A DNA stretch of 64,000 bases from an uncultured Flavobacteriaceae bacterium (GTDB lineage Bacteria > Bacteroidota > Bacteroidia > Flavobacteriales > Flavobacteriaceae): positions 1,914,308-1,978,307 of the forward strand of contig CANKZG010000001.1 of the NCBI GenBank assembly GCA_947488435.1. The letters run 5' to 3'. This document shows positions 53,096 through 64,000 of this stretch, piece after piece (position 1 is the stretch's first letter; each line of letters begins with the position of its first letter). Under the pieces are notes generated by a model. That model was not told the origin of the DNA. It did no database searches and saw only the letters and a program-made list of their open reading frames with translations. Both the position numbers and the translations under genes were made by a program.

Positions 53096-54637
53096 ATGCT
53101 CCGTTATAGATTTAAATTATTAAAAAAAATAAGTTTTGTTGTAGCGTGGTTTTTATTTGGAATATTAGCATTACACGGACAACAATTCAATAAGCAAGAT
53201 TTACAGGAGCTTACTGAGGAATATACTGTTAAATCATTTCCGTTATTACATGATTTACTTAGTATCCCAAATGATGCATTTTACCCCGAATATATTGAAA
53301 AAAATGTGCAATGGTGTGAGCAGGCATTTAAGCAACGAAACTTTACTACCAAAAGACTGAAAACTGATAATGCACCTTTATTATTGGTAGAACGTGAACA
53401 TAAAAATGCAACTAAAACCGTATTAGTATACCTTCAAATAGATGGGCAACCAGTTGATACCACCCAATGGTATCAGAAAAGCCCCTATATTCCGGCGCTG
53501 AAAAGGAAAAAAGCAAATGGAAGCTGGGAGGAAATAGATTGGACTTCCATTAATAATTATGAGGAAGATTGGCGCGTTTTTGCGAGATCAGCCTCCGATG
53601 CAAAGGGCCCTGTCGCGATGTTTTTAGCGGCATTAGATGCCGTAGCTTCAAAGAAGACGACTCCAAATTATAATCTAAAAGTTATTTTAGATTTTGAAGA
53701 AGAATTAGGATCGCCAAACCTGCCTAAAGCAGTAATTGAAAACAGAGCTACTTTAGCAGCGGATATGCTAGTTATTTTTGACGGTCCAAGACATATTACC
53801 AATAAACCAACACTTACCTTTGGGGCCAGAGGGATTGCTACAATTACACTTACTACCTATGGTCCTGTTGTTCCTCAACATAGTGGTCATTTCGGAAATT
53901 ATGCCCCCAATCCTGCGCTACGACTGGCACAGTTATTAGCTTCGATGAAAGATGAAGAGGGTAGGGTTGTTATTCCTGGTTTTTACGATAATATTAGTAT
54001 AGATGCAGCTACACAAGAAATATTAAAAGCTGTACCTGATAACGAAGATCAAATTCAAGAACGTTTACAACTCGGAAGTATAGATAAAGTAGGAGAATAT
54101 TATCAAGAGGCAATTCAATATCCATCGTTAAATATTAGAGGAATGCAATCCGGATGGATAGACGAAAAAGTGCGCACCATAATACCAGCATGGGCACGTG
54201 CCGAAATTGATGTGCGATTGGTTTTAGAATCGAACCCAGAGCGACTTTTAGGTTTGATAAAAAAACATATTGAAAAGCAAGGCTATTGGATTACAGCTAA
54301 TGTTCCTTCAAAAGAAGAACGTATGGCACATAAAAAAACAGCTACCTTTTCCTCACAGATATCATATCAATCTTTTAGAACAAGTTTTAACTCAGAGGTA
54401 GGGGTATGGTTGCAGAAAGCTTTAAAAAATGCTTTTTCTGAAGATCCGATTTTAATTCGAATGAGTGGAGGTTCTATACCCATAGCGCCTTTTGTAAACA
54501 CATTGGGAATTCCTGCAGTAACTGTGCCAACAGTAAATCGAGACAACAATCAACATAGTCCCAATGAGAATATACGCTTAGGGAACTATAGAGATGGTAT
54601 TAAGACAATGATTTCCATATTAACAACTCCTCTATAA
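53096..54637 (+). CDS. Secreted M20-family peptidase-like protein with altered metal site
   Basis: A 513-residue protein with signal peptide (LFGILALHGQQ). M20 landmarks are present: LQIDGQPVD, ARSASDAKGPVAM, LDFEEELGSPN, VIFDGPRH and NQHSPNENI. The usual first His of HxD is Gln114 (QID), so the metal ligand is changed; Asp116, the Asp of SDAKGP, both Glu and the final His are intact. It may be a dipeptidase of the periplasm or a non-catalytic relative. Probably co-transcribed with the DUF885 gene. Confidence 0.85.
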   Translation: MLRYRFKLLKKISFVVAWFLFGILALHGQQFNKQDLQELTEEYTVKSFPLLHDLLSIPNDAFYPEYIEKNVQWCEQAFKQRNFTTKRLKTDNAPLLLVEREHKNATKTVLVYLQIDGQPVDTTQWYQKSPYIPALKRKKANGSWEEIDWTSINNYEEDWRVFARSASDAKGPVAMFLAALDAVASKKTTPNYNLKVILDFEEELGSPNLPKAVIENRATLAADMLVIFDGPRHITNKPTLTFGARGIATITLTTYGPVVPQHSGHFGNYAPNPALRLAQLLASMKDEEGRVVIPGFYDNISIDAATQEILKAVPDNEDQIQERLQLGSIDKVGEYYQEAIQYPSLNIRGMQSGWIDEKVRTIIPAWARAEIDVRLVLESNPERLLGLIKKHIEKQGYWITANVPSKEERMAHKKTATFSSQISYQSFRTSFNSEVGVWLQKALKNAFSEDPILIRMSGGSIPIAPFVNTLGIPAVTVPTVNRDNNQHSPNENIRLGNYRDGIKTMISILTTPL

Positions 54638-54669
54638 GATATAGCGACGCAAGATTTTCATCCCCCTCC

Positions 54670-54704
54670 TGACATACCCTTGTCATAGAGCAACAATACT
54701 TTTG
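54670..54704 (+). promoter_or_regulatory. Promoter of GyrI-like gene with TGACA-N6-TGTCA repeat
   Basis: TGACA (54670-54674) and TGTCA (54681-54685) form an inverted repeat 11 nt before TACTTTTG (54697-54704), which fits TAnnTTTG. The -7 box covers the TTG at 54702, ruling that out as the start codon. Confidence 0.4.
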
Positions 54705-54725
54705 TTTGAACTAAAAACAAGAAAC

Positions 54726-55187
54726 ATGGATCACTTTAGACAAAACGGATTATTGGTAGCGGGAATCGCTGTGAGAACCACAAACTCAAATGGAAAGGCA
54801 ATGAAAGATATTCCGCAATTATGGAATACTTTTATGGTTAATGATATTAAAAGCAAGATCCCTTCAAAAGTAGATGAAACCATTTATGCATTGTATACCG
54901 ATTACGAAGGAGATCATACACAACCCTATACTATTGTAATAGGTTATGCGGTTCAGAGTTCTGCTAATATTCCAGAGGATTTAACGGTAAAAAGCGTTCC
55001 AGCAAACAAATATGTTAAATTTACGGCCAAAGGCGATTTAACAAAAATGGCGGTTTACGAATGTTGGGAGAAAATTTGGAAAACAGATTTGAAACGAACT
55101 TTTACAACTGATATTGAAGTGTATGGAGAAAAGGCAACGAATCCGACTGATGGTGAGGCTGAAATCTGGATTGCAATTGAATCTTAA
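54726..55187 (+). CDS. GyrI/effector-binding domain protein
   Basis: A 153-residue protein of the AraC-type effector-binding (GyrI-like) fold (VAGIAVRTTNSNGKAMKDIPQLWNTFM, YALYTDYEGDHTQPYTIVIGYAV, VPANKYVKFTAKGDL). No DNA-binding domain is attached. Such stand-alone domains bind hydrophobic small molecules. The ATG at 54726 follows a -7 box by 21 nt. Confidence 0.8.
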   Translation: MDHFRQNGLLVAGIAVRTTNSNGKAMKDIPQLWNTFMVNDIKSKIPSKVDETIYALYTDYEGDHTQPYTIVIGYAVQSSANIPEDLTVKSVPANKYVKFTAKGDLTKMAVYECWEKIWKTDLKRTFTTDIEVYGEKATNPTDGEAEIWIAIES

Positions 55188-55300
55188 GTAATATTTTAAA
55201 GAGGTTAAACACAGTTCTTATTGCCAATAAAAGAACGGTGCATAGAAGAACTATCATATGGAGTTAAATGCTTATTTTTGATGTAAACCATCAAACTCCT

Positions 55301-56929
55301 ATGAAACAAATCCTTTTTTTTATCGTATTAATTTTAATCAGTTGTGAGCCCACAAAAGAAAAAGTAGATTTAATTGTTACGAATGCAAATGCCTATACGG
55401 TAGATGCAAATTTTAGTAAAGCGGAAGCTTTTGCAATAAAGGATGGAAAGTTTGTTGCTGTTGGAACAGCTGTTGATATTACAAAAAGATACAATGCAAC
55501 TAATGTCTTAGATGCGGGAGGAAGTACTATTACACCTGGTCTTATTGATGCGCATTGCCACTTTTATCGTCTGGGATTAGGGCAACAGAATGTAGACTTG
55601 GTAGGTACTAGTAGCTATGAAGATGTCCTGAATCGTGTTAAGAATTTTCAAGAAAGAAACCCTCAGAATTTTATTCAAGGTAGAGGATGGGATCAAAACG
55701 ATTGGGAGGTAAAAGAATTCCCCAATAAAGATGCTTTAGATGCCTTATTTCCAGATACTCCGGTAGCACTTCGGCGTGTTGATGGTCATGCGCTTTTGGT
55801 AAATCAGAAGGCATTGGACTTGGCTGGAATTACGGCGAATACCCAAACTAGTGGCGGGGAAATAGTAAAGAAAGATGGAAAACTAACAGGAATATTGGTA
55901 GATAACCCCATGAGTTTAATAAGTGCTGTTATTCCAGAGCCTACTATTTTAACTAAGATTCAGGCGCTGAAAGATGCGGAAAGACTATGCGTTGAAATGG
56001 GTTTGACAACCGTAGATGATGCTGGTTTGAATCGTGAAACTATAGAGTTAATTGATAGTCTGCAACAAGCAGGGGAACTTTCCATTCGCGTTTATGCAAT
56101 GATAAGTAACACCAAAGAAAACCTAGATCATTATCTTGAAAAAGGTATTGTGAAAACGGATCATCTTAATGTACGATCGGTAAAGGTGTACGGTGATGGT
56201 GCGTTAGGTTCTCGTGGAGCAGCACTAAGGACCCCTTATTCGGATAAAGAGGGGCACTATGGTGCGATGATTACTCCAGTAGATGCTATTGAAAGTTTAG
56301 CCGCTAGAATTGCGGCCTCTGATTATCAGATGAATACACATGCCATTGGAGACTCCGCTAATATTGTGGTACTGCGTGCTTATAAGAAAGTACTGGAGGC
56401 AACGGAAGATCGTCGATGGAGAATTGAGCATGCCCAGGTGATATCACCAGAAGACTTCGAAGATTTTTCTGCCAATATTATACCCTCTGTGCAGCCTACG
56501 CACGCTACAAGTGATATGTATTGGGCTGAAGATCGTTTAGGCGCTGATAGGGTAAAGGGAGCATACGCGTTCAAAACACTATTAGATAAATCGGGAACTA
56601 TTGCTTTAGGAACAGATTTTCCAGTAGAACATGTAAGTCCATTTTATACATTTTATGCCGCAGCAGTTCGTAAAGATTTGAATAACTTTCCGGAAGAAGG
56701 ATATCAAATGCAAGATGTTTTAAGTAGAGAGGAAACCCTAAAAGGAATGACAATTTGGGCAGCACATGCGAACTTTGAAGAAACTGAAAAAGGAAGTATT
56801 GAAGTTGGTAAATGGGCAGATTTCACAATATTAAGTAATGACATTATGGAGGTGCCGGCAAACCAAATTCCCGAGCTAAAAGCCGAGAAAACCTACATAG
56901 CTGGCGAGTTGGTGTTTGAGCAAAAGTAA
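55301..56929 (+). CDS. Amidohydrolase (YtcJ-like), lipoprotein
   Basis: A 542-residue metal-dependent hydrolase with a lipoprotein signal (ILISCEP); the ATG at 55301 gives it, whereas the frame from 55268 would add 11 residues before the signal. Metal motif IDAHCHFYR (HxH), RVDGHALLV, the VKVYGDGALGSRGA segment with carbamylated-Lys-type site, HAIGDSA and TDFPVEH are typical of the YtcJ subgroup. Periplasmic; substrate unknown. Followed by a strong terminator. Confidence 0.9.
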   Translation: MKQILFFIVLILISCEPTKEKVDLIVTNANAYTVDANFSKAEAFAIKDGKFVAVGTAVDITKRYNATNVLDAGGSTITPGLIDAHCHFYRLGLGQQNVDLVGTSSYEDVLNRVKNFQERNPQNFIQGRGWDQNDWEVKEFPNKDALDALFPDTPVALRRVDGHALLVNQKALDLAGITANTQTSGGEIVKKDGKLTGILVDNPMSLISAVIPEPTILTKIQALKDAERLCVEMGLTTVDDAGLNRETIELIDSLQQAGELSIRVYAMISNTKENLDHYLEKGIVKTDHLNVRSVKVYGDGALGSRGAALRTPYSDKEGHYGAMITPVDAIESLAARIAASDYQMNTHAIGDSANIVVLRAYKKVLEATEDRRWRIEHAQVISPEDFEDFSANIIPSVQPTHATSDMYWAEDRLGADRVKGAYAFKTLLDKSGTIALGTDFPVEHVSPFYTFYAAAVRKDLNNFPEEGYQMQDVLSREETLKGMTIWAAHANFEETEKGSIEVGKWADFTILSNDIMEVPANQIPELKAEKTYIAGELVFEQK

Positions 56930-56959
56930 AAAGGCTAAAACCCATGGGTTTTAGCCTTT
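56930..56959. terminator. Bidirectional terminator
   Basis: AAAGGCTAAAACCC (56930-56943) pairs perfectly with GGGTTTTAGCCTTT (56946-56959) over two bases, between two convergent genes. T-rich runs follow on both strands. Confidence 0.85.
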
Positions 56960-56980
56960 CCTTATACCTTAAAATGGGTA

Positions 56981-57520
56981 TTATAAATTAATAGGTAACG
57001 CTACTCGAGTGTTGCCCCAACCCATAAACATATGTACCCCGCCATCAACTTCTTTATAAGCAATTGAAAATGCCTCTAACGAAGCACTACCTTGACTTAC
57101 TTTAGCACTAACGCGAACAACGTCTGCACTTGGATCGTAAGAATACGCTCCCCATTGATTTAGATTGCTATTTAAAATAACAGTCCATTCAGACTCTCCA
57201 GGAATAGTAAACAATGCGTAAGTACCAGCTTTTACACTTTTACCTCCAAAAGTTACGTCTTTATAGAAAGTAACTTCAGCAGATTCATTAGCTCCAGTAC
57301 GCCATACCTTGCCAGCTGGCGCCAGTTCAGATAAGGAACGTCCTTTTAATTGTGGTCTTCCATAAGTAACTTTTAGAGCTTTATCTGAAACTCTACCGCT
57401 AGATGGATACGAGGCGATATCTGCCGGACTTCGATCCAGCTCAGAAAATTCTTGAGCACTTACTTCGGCAGTAAAAACCAAAGCAAAAACCATAGTAGTT
57501 AATGTGATAATTTTTTTCAT
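56981..57520 (-). CDS. DUF2911-domain secreted protein
   Basis: A 179-residue protein with signal peptide (VFTAEVSAQEF). The DUF2911 motif GKVWRTGANESAEVTFYKDVTFGG is present, together with GTYALFTIPGESEWTVILN. The ATG at 57520 is chosen over 57544. Family function unknown. A short, abundant-looking ORF in good codon context. Confidence 0.9.
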   Translation of the reverse strand: MKKIITLTTMVFALVFTAEVSAQEFSELDRSPADIASYPSSGRVSDKALKVTYGRPQLKGRSLSELAPAGKVWRTGANESAEVTFYKDVTFGGKSVKAGTYALFTIPGESEWTVILNSNLNQWGAYSYDPSADVVRVSAKVSQGSASLEAFSIAYKEVDGGVHMFMGWGNTRVALPINL

Positions 57521-57724
57521 CGTGTTTTTTTTAGTGAACCTCAAAACTACTGTGTATTCTAAAGGAATTATGATAAAAAGAAGTTAAAATTTACAGTACT
57601 TACAAAATACTACCTAGAACACATATAAAAGATGATATAATATCTTATATGTATGTATTTCAATATAATTGTTTAAATATGTAAGCATTTTAAATATTTT
57701 GTTTTATAAATGAAAGTTTAATAT

Positions 57725-57732
57725 CATATTTG
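57725..57732 (+). promoter_or_regulatory. -7-like box of asnB
   Basis: CATATTTG is one base off TAnnTTTG, with a TTG at 57699-57701, 23 nt upstream. It lies 29 nt before the ATG of asnB. Confidence 0.3.
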
Positions 57733-57761
57733 TATTATAATTAAAAACAAAGAACAAGATT

Positions 57762-59456
57762 ATGTGTGGAATTGTATGTGCATTTGATGTAAAGGAGAGC
57801 ACAACTAGCTTAAGACCCCAATTACTAGAAATGTCTAAAAAAATACGTCATAGGGGCCCGGATTGGAGTGGAATATATGCAGATGATAAAACTGTTATGG
57901 CTCATGAGCGCCTAGCAATTGTCGATCCAGTATCTGGGAAACAACCATTACTCAGTAATGATGGTAGATTAGTTTTAGCTGCAAATGGCGAAATATATAA
58001 TCATCAGGAACTTCGGGCACAATTTGAAGGGAAATATCAATTTCAAACCAAATCGGATTGCGAAGTTATTTTAGCCTTGTATCAGGAGAAAGGAGTTGAT
58101 TTCTTGGATGATTTAAACGGAATTTTTGGATTTGCAATATACGATACTAAAAAGGACGAATATTTTATTGCCAGAGATCATATGGGGATTATTCCATTAT
58201 ATATGGGTTGGGATAAAAACGGAACTTTTTATGTCGCATCAGAACTGAAAGCATTAGAAGGGACTTGTACCAAAATAGAATTGTTTCCTCCAGGTTATTA
58301 TTTGCATAGCAAAGAAGGCACACCTAAACGATGGTATTCTCGAGATTGGATGGATTACGAAGCAGTAAAAGAAAATGAAACAAGTATTCAAGAAATTCAA
58401 GAAGCATTAGAAGCCGCAGTGCATCGACAGTTAATGTCTGATGTTCCGTACGGCGTGTTATTATCCGGAGGTCTCGATTCCTCTGTAACGTCTGCAATAG
58501 CCAAAAAATTTGCTCAAAAGAGGGTAGAATCCGGCGATACCGCCGATGCCTGGTGGCCACAATTGCATTCTTTTTCAGTAGGACTTGAAGGTTCTCCGGA
58601 TTTAGCAGCCGCTCAAAAAGTTGCCGATCATATCGGGACAGTACATCATGAAATTAAATTTACAATTCAAGAAGGGCTAGATGCAATTAAAGATGTTATA
58701 TACAATTTAGAAACCTATGATATTACCACTATCAGAGCGTCAACGCCCATGTATTTGATGGCAAGAGTTATTAAGTCGATGGGTATAAAAATGGTATTAT
58801 CTGGAGAAGGTGCTGATGAACTTTTCGGAGGATATCTTTACTTCCATAAAGCTCCAAGCGCCAAGGATTTTCATGAAGAAACTGTGCGAAAATTAGATAA
58901 ATTGCATATGTATGATTGTTTAAGGGCCAATAAGTCTTTAGCCGCGTGGGGGATAGAAGGCCGAGTGCCTTTTTTGGATAAGGAGTTTATGGACGTGGCG
59001 ATGCGTATCAACCCAAAAGATAAGATGATCAATGGGGAAAGAATGGAGAAATGGGTTGTACGCAAGGCTTTTGAGGCTTATTTACCCAAGAGTGTAGCTT
59101 GGCGACAAAAAGAACAGTTTTCTGATGGTGTTGGTTACAGTTGGATTGATACCTTGAAAGAACTAGTTGAACGCGAAATTTCGGATGAACAACTTGCTAA
59201 TGCAAAATACAAATTCCCTGTACAAACACCTACATCCAAAGAAGAATTTTATTATCGCTCAATATTTGAAAATCATTTCCCCTCAGATACGGCAGCACTT
59301 TCAGTACCTCAAGAACCTTCAGTAGCTTGCAGTACTAAAATAGCATTGGAATGGGATGAGGCCTTTAAAAACATGAATGACCCTTCGGGAAGAGCGGTCG
59401 CTTTTGTTCATGAAGATGCCTATGATAAATCAACAGATTATTCAACAGTGAATTAA
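57762..59456 (+). CDS. asnB: Asparagine synthase B (glutamine-hydrolysing)
   Basis: A 564-residue two-domain enzyme. The glutaminase domain has Cys2 after Met (MCGIVCAFD) and the RHRGPDWSGI motif. The synthetase domain has the ATP motif LLSGGLDSSVTSAIA and a C-terminal LSGEGADELFGGYLYF. It makes asparagine from aspartate, glutamine and ATP in the cytoplasm. Followed by a good terminator at 59507. Confidence 0.96.
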   Translation: MCGIVCAFDVKESTTSLRPQLLEMSKKIRHRGPDWSGIYADDKTVMAHERLAIVDPVSGKQPLLSNDGRLVLAANGEIYNHQELRAQFEGKYQFQTKSDCEVILALYQEKGVDFLDDLNGIFGFAIYDTKKDEYFIARDHMGIIPLYMGWDKNGTFYVASELKALEGTCTKIELFPPGYYLHSKEGTPKRWYSRDWMDYEAVKENETSIQEIQEALEAAVHRQLMSDVPYGVLLSGGLDSSVTSAIAKKFAQKRVESGDTADAWWPQLHSFSVGLEGSPDLAAAQKVADHIGTVHHEIKFTIQEGLDAIKDVIYNLETYDITTIRASTPMYLMARVIKSMGIKMVLSGEGADELFGGYLYFHKAPSAKDFHEETVRKLDKLHMYDCLRANKSLAAWGIEGRVPFLDKEFMDVAMRINPKDKMINGERMEKWVVRKAFEAYLPKSVAWRQKEQFSDGVGYSWIDTLKELVEREISDEQLANAKYKFPVQTPTSKEEFYYRSIFENHFPSDTAALSVPQEPSVACSTKIALEWDEAFKNMNDPSGRAVAFVHEDAYDKSTDYSTVN

Positions 59457-59506
59457 TACTTCTACCCAACACTTTGGGAATAGTTTTTAATTATAATTAG
59501 TCCTTA

Positions 59507-59537
59507 AGAAGTGCTCGAAAGAGCACTTCTTTGGTTT
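59507..59537 (+). terminator. Intrinsic terminator of asnB
   Basis: AGAAGTGCTC (59507-59516) pairs with GAGCACTTCT (59521-59530) over a GAAA tetraloop, followed by TTGGTTT. Confidence 0.85.
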
Positions 59538-59729
59538 GTACAACGTTCAAATGAATAATCTAAAAATGGAGTTTATGGTTGATGATGCTTAAAGTGGCGT
59601 TTTCCAGTATATTGAAGAAATATTTTTCATAAATTCTATCGAATTATACCTAAAACATTTTCCACAATTATTGTTGATAACTTGAAAGGTGATGTATGGT
59701 GTCACCCCCTTATTTTACTATGTATTGCT

Positions 59730-59737
59730 TATATTTG
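59730..59737 (+). promoter_or_regulatory. -7 box of gyrB
   Basis: TATATTTG matches TAnnTTTG, 39 nt before the ATG of gyrB. No -33 TTG is seen at the usual spacing. Confidence 0.4.
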
Positions 59738-59770
59738 TGGGATTTGCAACATATTAAAAATAGAAGGTAA

Positions 59771-61723
<1,953 letters not shown>

Positions 61724-61753
61724 CGCCTAAAATATAACACTCGTATAAAAATA

Positions 61754-61783
61754 AAAACTCGCGCCAACTGGTGCGAGTTTTTT
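61754..61783 (+). terminator. Intrinsic terminator of gyrB
   Basis: AAAACTCGCGCC (61754-61765) pairs with GGTGCGAGTTTT (61770-61781) with one G-U, then TT. Loop of four. Confidence 0.88.
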
Positions 61784-61860
61784 GATTTGGGGGCTTAAAA
61801 TAACAGCTTTGAATAGTAGGTATTCACTGTTGTTTTAAATTTTAAATATTTCGATAGCAA

Positions 61861-62232
61861 TTATTCTTTTATAGCCAGAGTTACACCGTTAATATCCTCT
61901 AAAATAACGCCTTCTGGAGTATCTTGTAAGGTTACTATATCATCTGGAAAATTCGTCCCTGGGTAGGTTATCGTATAAATTTCATTTTCTCGTTTCCATC
62001 CAAAATCAGTAATAATTTCAAGGTTCTTATTTTGAAAAGTATGATATCTTCCAAGAAAAGCATCATTAAAAATCCATTCTTGTCGCTCAGTTTGCTTGCT
62101 GGCACTTTCAGGTGAAATTGTGGCCTCTATAGCCCATACACCTAATACAGGGTCATTGTTCTCCTCTGGAGCAGAACAATTCGTAGTGCATAACAATACA
62201 CCAGCGCTAATGAAAAATAAATACCTTTTCAT
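61861..62232 (-). CDS. Small lipoprotein (lipocalin-like)
   Basis: A 123-residue lipoprotein (VLLCTTNCSAPEE). The mature chain is beta-rich: VLGVWAIEATI, RQEWIFNDAFLGRYHTF, TDFGWKRENEIYTITYPG. This resembles lipocalin-like domains found in Bacteroidota. Function unknown. Stands alone between gyrB and mdh. Confidence 0.75.
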   Translation of the reverse strand: MKRYLFFISAGVLLCTTNCSAPEENNDPVLGVWAIEATISPESASKQTERQEWIFNDAFLGRYHTFQNKNLEIITDFGWKRENEIYTITYPGTNFPDDIVTLQDTPEGVILEDINGVTLAIKE

Positions 62233-62447
62233 TTAAGTAGGTTTACTAAGATTTGGGATTATTATAACGATAGCCTATTTGTCGTATTGTTAAAATTCGA
62301 CGTACGACACAATAATTTCATTTTCTTCGTTGAAGTGCAACTTTTTTTAACATTATCCATTATTTTAATGTAAGAAAGGTGTAATTTGCTCCGACTAAAA
62401 ATGCAGTTTTAAACTTTTTTTGTTTCTCCTATTTGTTCTAAAAACCG

Positions 62448-62455
62448 TATTTTTG
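62448..62455 (+). promoter_or_regulatory. -7 box of mdh
   Basis: TATTTTTG fits TAnnTTTG, 36 nt before the ATG of mdh; a TTG lies 25 nt upstream. Confidence 0.45.
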
Positions 62456-62491
62456 GATCAAAGAGAAATTAAACCTTAACAAATTAAATAG

Positions 62492-63418
62492 ATGAAAGTT
62501 ACCGTAGTAGGGGCAGGTGCAGTAGGTGCTAGTTGCGCGGAGTATATTGCCATTAAAAATTTTGCTTCAGAAGTTGTTTTATTAGACATTAAAGAAGGTT
62601 ATGCCGAAGGTAAGGCAATGGATCTTATGCAAACTGCTTCACTTAATGGTTTTGATACAAAAATAGTAGGAAGTACGAATGATTATAGTAAAACTGCAGG
62701 AAGTGATATTGTAGTAATTACTTCTGGAATACCTCGCAAACCTGGAATGACTCGCGAAGAATTGATAGGAATAAATGCGGGTATTGTGAAAACGGTATCC
62801 AGTAGCTTATTGGAGCATTCTCCAGATACAATTTTTATTATCGTGAGTAACCCTATGGATACAATGACCTATTTGGTTCATAAAACACTAGATATTCCTA
62901 AGAATAGAATTATAGGAATGGGAGGAGCTTTAGATAGCGCCCGCTTTAAATACCGTCTTGCAGAGGCTTTAGCCGCTCCAATATCCGATGTTGATGGAAT
63001 GGTAATTGGTGGACATAGTGATAAAGGAATGGTGCCACTTATTGGACATGCAACTAGAAACAGCCTTAAAGTTTCAGAATTTTTGAGCGAAGAACGAATG
63101 TCTCAGGTTGTAGAAGATACTAAAGTTGGGGGAGCTACATTAACAAAGCTGTTAGGTACTAGTGCTTGGTATGCTCCGGGAGCTGCAGTATCAGGTCTTG
63201 TGCAAGCCATAGCTTGTGATCAGAAAAAAATGTTTCCCTGTTCCACTTATCTAGAAGGAGAATATGGTTTGAAGGATTTGTGTATTGGAGTACCAGTTAT
63301 ATTAGGTAAAAATGGTATTGAAAAAGTTGTTCAAATGGAGCTTACTGCTGCCGAACAAGCAAAAATGGAAGAGAGTGCCGCAGGAGTTACCAAGACTAAC
63401 GGACTTTTAGATTTATAA
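62492..63418 (+). CDS. mdh: Malate dehydrogenase
   Basis: A 308-residue NAD-dependent enzyme of the TCA cycle, LDH-like type. The Rossmann motif is VVGAGAVGASCAEYIA, the specificity loop is RKPGMTREELIGINAGIV (Arg-rich, malate-type), and the catalytic His is in VIGGHSDKGMVP. Length matches the family. Ends in a strong hairpin terminator. Confidence 0.95.
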   Translation: MKVTVVGAGAVGASCAEYIAIKNFASEVVLLDIKEGYAEGKAMDLMQTASLNGFDTKIVGSTNDYSKTAGSDIVVITSGIPRKPGMTREELIGINAGIVKTVSSSLLEHSPDTIFIIVSNPMDTMTYLVHKTLDIPKNRIIGMGGALDSARFKYRLAEALAAPISDVDGMVIGGHSDKGMVPLIGHATRNSLKVSEFLSEERMSQVVEDTKVGGATLTKLLGTSAWYAPGAAVSGLVQAIACDQKKMFPCSTYLEGEYGLKDLCIGVPVILGKNGIEKVVQMELTAAEQAKMEESAAGVTKTNGLLDL

Positions 63419-63435
63419 ATAAGACATCAATTTTT

Positions 63436-63470
63436 AACAAGTACACCCGCTATTAGCGGGTGTACTTGTT
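63436..63470 (+). terminator. Terminator of mdh
   Basis: A perfect 15-bp stem, AACAAGTACACCCGC (63436-63450) with GCGGGTGTACTTGTT (63456-63470), loop of five, between mdh and secDF. Only a short T run follows. Confidence 0.75.
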
Positions 63471-63560
63471 TACAAAACTTCCAAATATATTGTCAGTTCT
63501 TGACGGAAATGATATATTTGCACGCTGTTTACAGATGCAACTAATAAATTCATTTAACTA

Positions 63561-64000
63561 ATGCAAAATAAAGGACTTATAAAGCTTTTTGCTTTTTTGT
63601 TTGGTATCATAAGTATATACCAATTATCATATACTTTTATTACCGGTAAGATTGAAAATGATGCAGAAAAGTTTGCCATTGCGAATATTTCCGATTCAGA
63701 AAAAGATTTCCCAGCAAAACGTGAGGCAGAGATCACTAGATATTTGGATTCCGTTGGGAACAATACCGTTTTTGGCTATACTACTTATAATGATGCAAAA
63801 ACAAAAGAACTTAATAAAGGTCTGGATCTTAAAGGAGGAATTAATGTTACTTTACAGATATCCGTTAAGGATATTTTAAAGGGTCTTGCAAATAATACAA
63901 CAAGTCCAATTTTTGCCAGAGCTTTAGCCGATGCGGATAAAGCTTCTACAGATAGTCAGGATACCTATTTGAATTTATTTTTTAGAGCATTTGATGCGAT
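63561..64000 (+). CDS. secDF: Protein translocase SecDF, 5' part (partial)
   Basis: The frame begins MQNKGLIKLFAFLFGIISIYQ with a first transmembrane helix and continues through the window edge. The segment ELNKGLDLKGGINVTLQISVKDILKGLAN is the first periplasmic-domain signature of SecD. In Bacteroidota SecD and SecF are fused into a ~1000-residue protein, so this is the first ~146 residues. It drives the final step of Sec export with the proton gradient. Confidence 0.9.
   Translation, partial: MQNKGLIKLFAFLFGIISIYQLSYTFITGKIENDAEKFAIANISDSEKDFPAKREAEITRYLDSVGNNTVFGYTTYNDAKTKELNKGLDLKGGINVTLQISVKDILKGLANNTTSPIFARALADADKASTDSQDTYLNLFFRAFDA

Overview
The window is about 64 kb of a low-GC chromosome from a member of the Flavobacteriaceae (Bacteroidota). 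This rests on sequence features: promoter -7 elements of the Bacteroidota type TAnnTTTG before many genes, a tmRNA whose tag reads GDNNYALAA, TPR-type histidine kinases, a TonB-dependent receptor, DUF3857, DUF2911 and PVC-cytochrome proteins, a Bacteroidota-type aromatic amino acid hydroxylase and SecD fused to SecF in name by its N-terminus. I see no prophage, insertion sequence, CRISPR array, rRNA or tRNA gene.

Layout. 1-1922 is the 3' part of a large unrecognised gene. 2392-6499 is a tight four-gene operon: trypsin-like protease, small unknown protein, TPR sensor kinase and NarL-type regulator. 6608-15277 is an accessory block with a second TPR kinase/regulator pair, a 50-residue lipoprotein gene beside the kinase, two CsgG/FlgO-like secreted proteins, small lipoproteins and two membrane proteins with related N-terminal anchors. 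Two promoters in this block share a 16-bp palindromic element placed exactly 18 nt before the -7 box. 15623-16017 is ssrA (tmRNA), followed by a structured non-coding stretch. 16349-34000 is mostly housekeeping and membrane genes: a saccharopine/alanine dehydrogenase-like enzyme, a PHP phosphoesterase, a winged-helix regulator operon with a Coq4-like protein, aromatic amino acid hydroxylase, a membrane LytTR regulator with an acyltransferase, alkaline phosphatase and kdsA. 34087-43439 holds bipA, a ThuA/PVC-cytochrome pair, an ECF-like sigma factor with a membrane protein and an MGMT-like protein, ppgK and ftsE. 43611-64000 holds a TPR protein with an outer-membrane receptor, an MFS transporter, secreted peptidases, an amidohydrolase, asnB, gyrB, mdh and the start of secDF.

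The most interesting part is 6.6-15.3 kb. The sequence suggests a NarL-type two-component regulon: the same operator-promoter architecture drives the CsgG-like gene (start 8117) and a divergent pair (starts 13629 and 13756). The kinase/regulator genes lie between the two targets, so regulator and targets may form one envelope-stress or surface-export system. A second clear regulatory find is a pair of identical-architecture operators (TACTTTG-N5-CAAAGTA) in the winged-helix regulator operon at 22-23 kb. Functional links are inferred from position and motifs; no searches were run.
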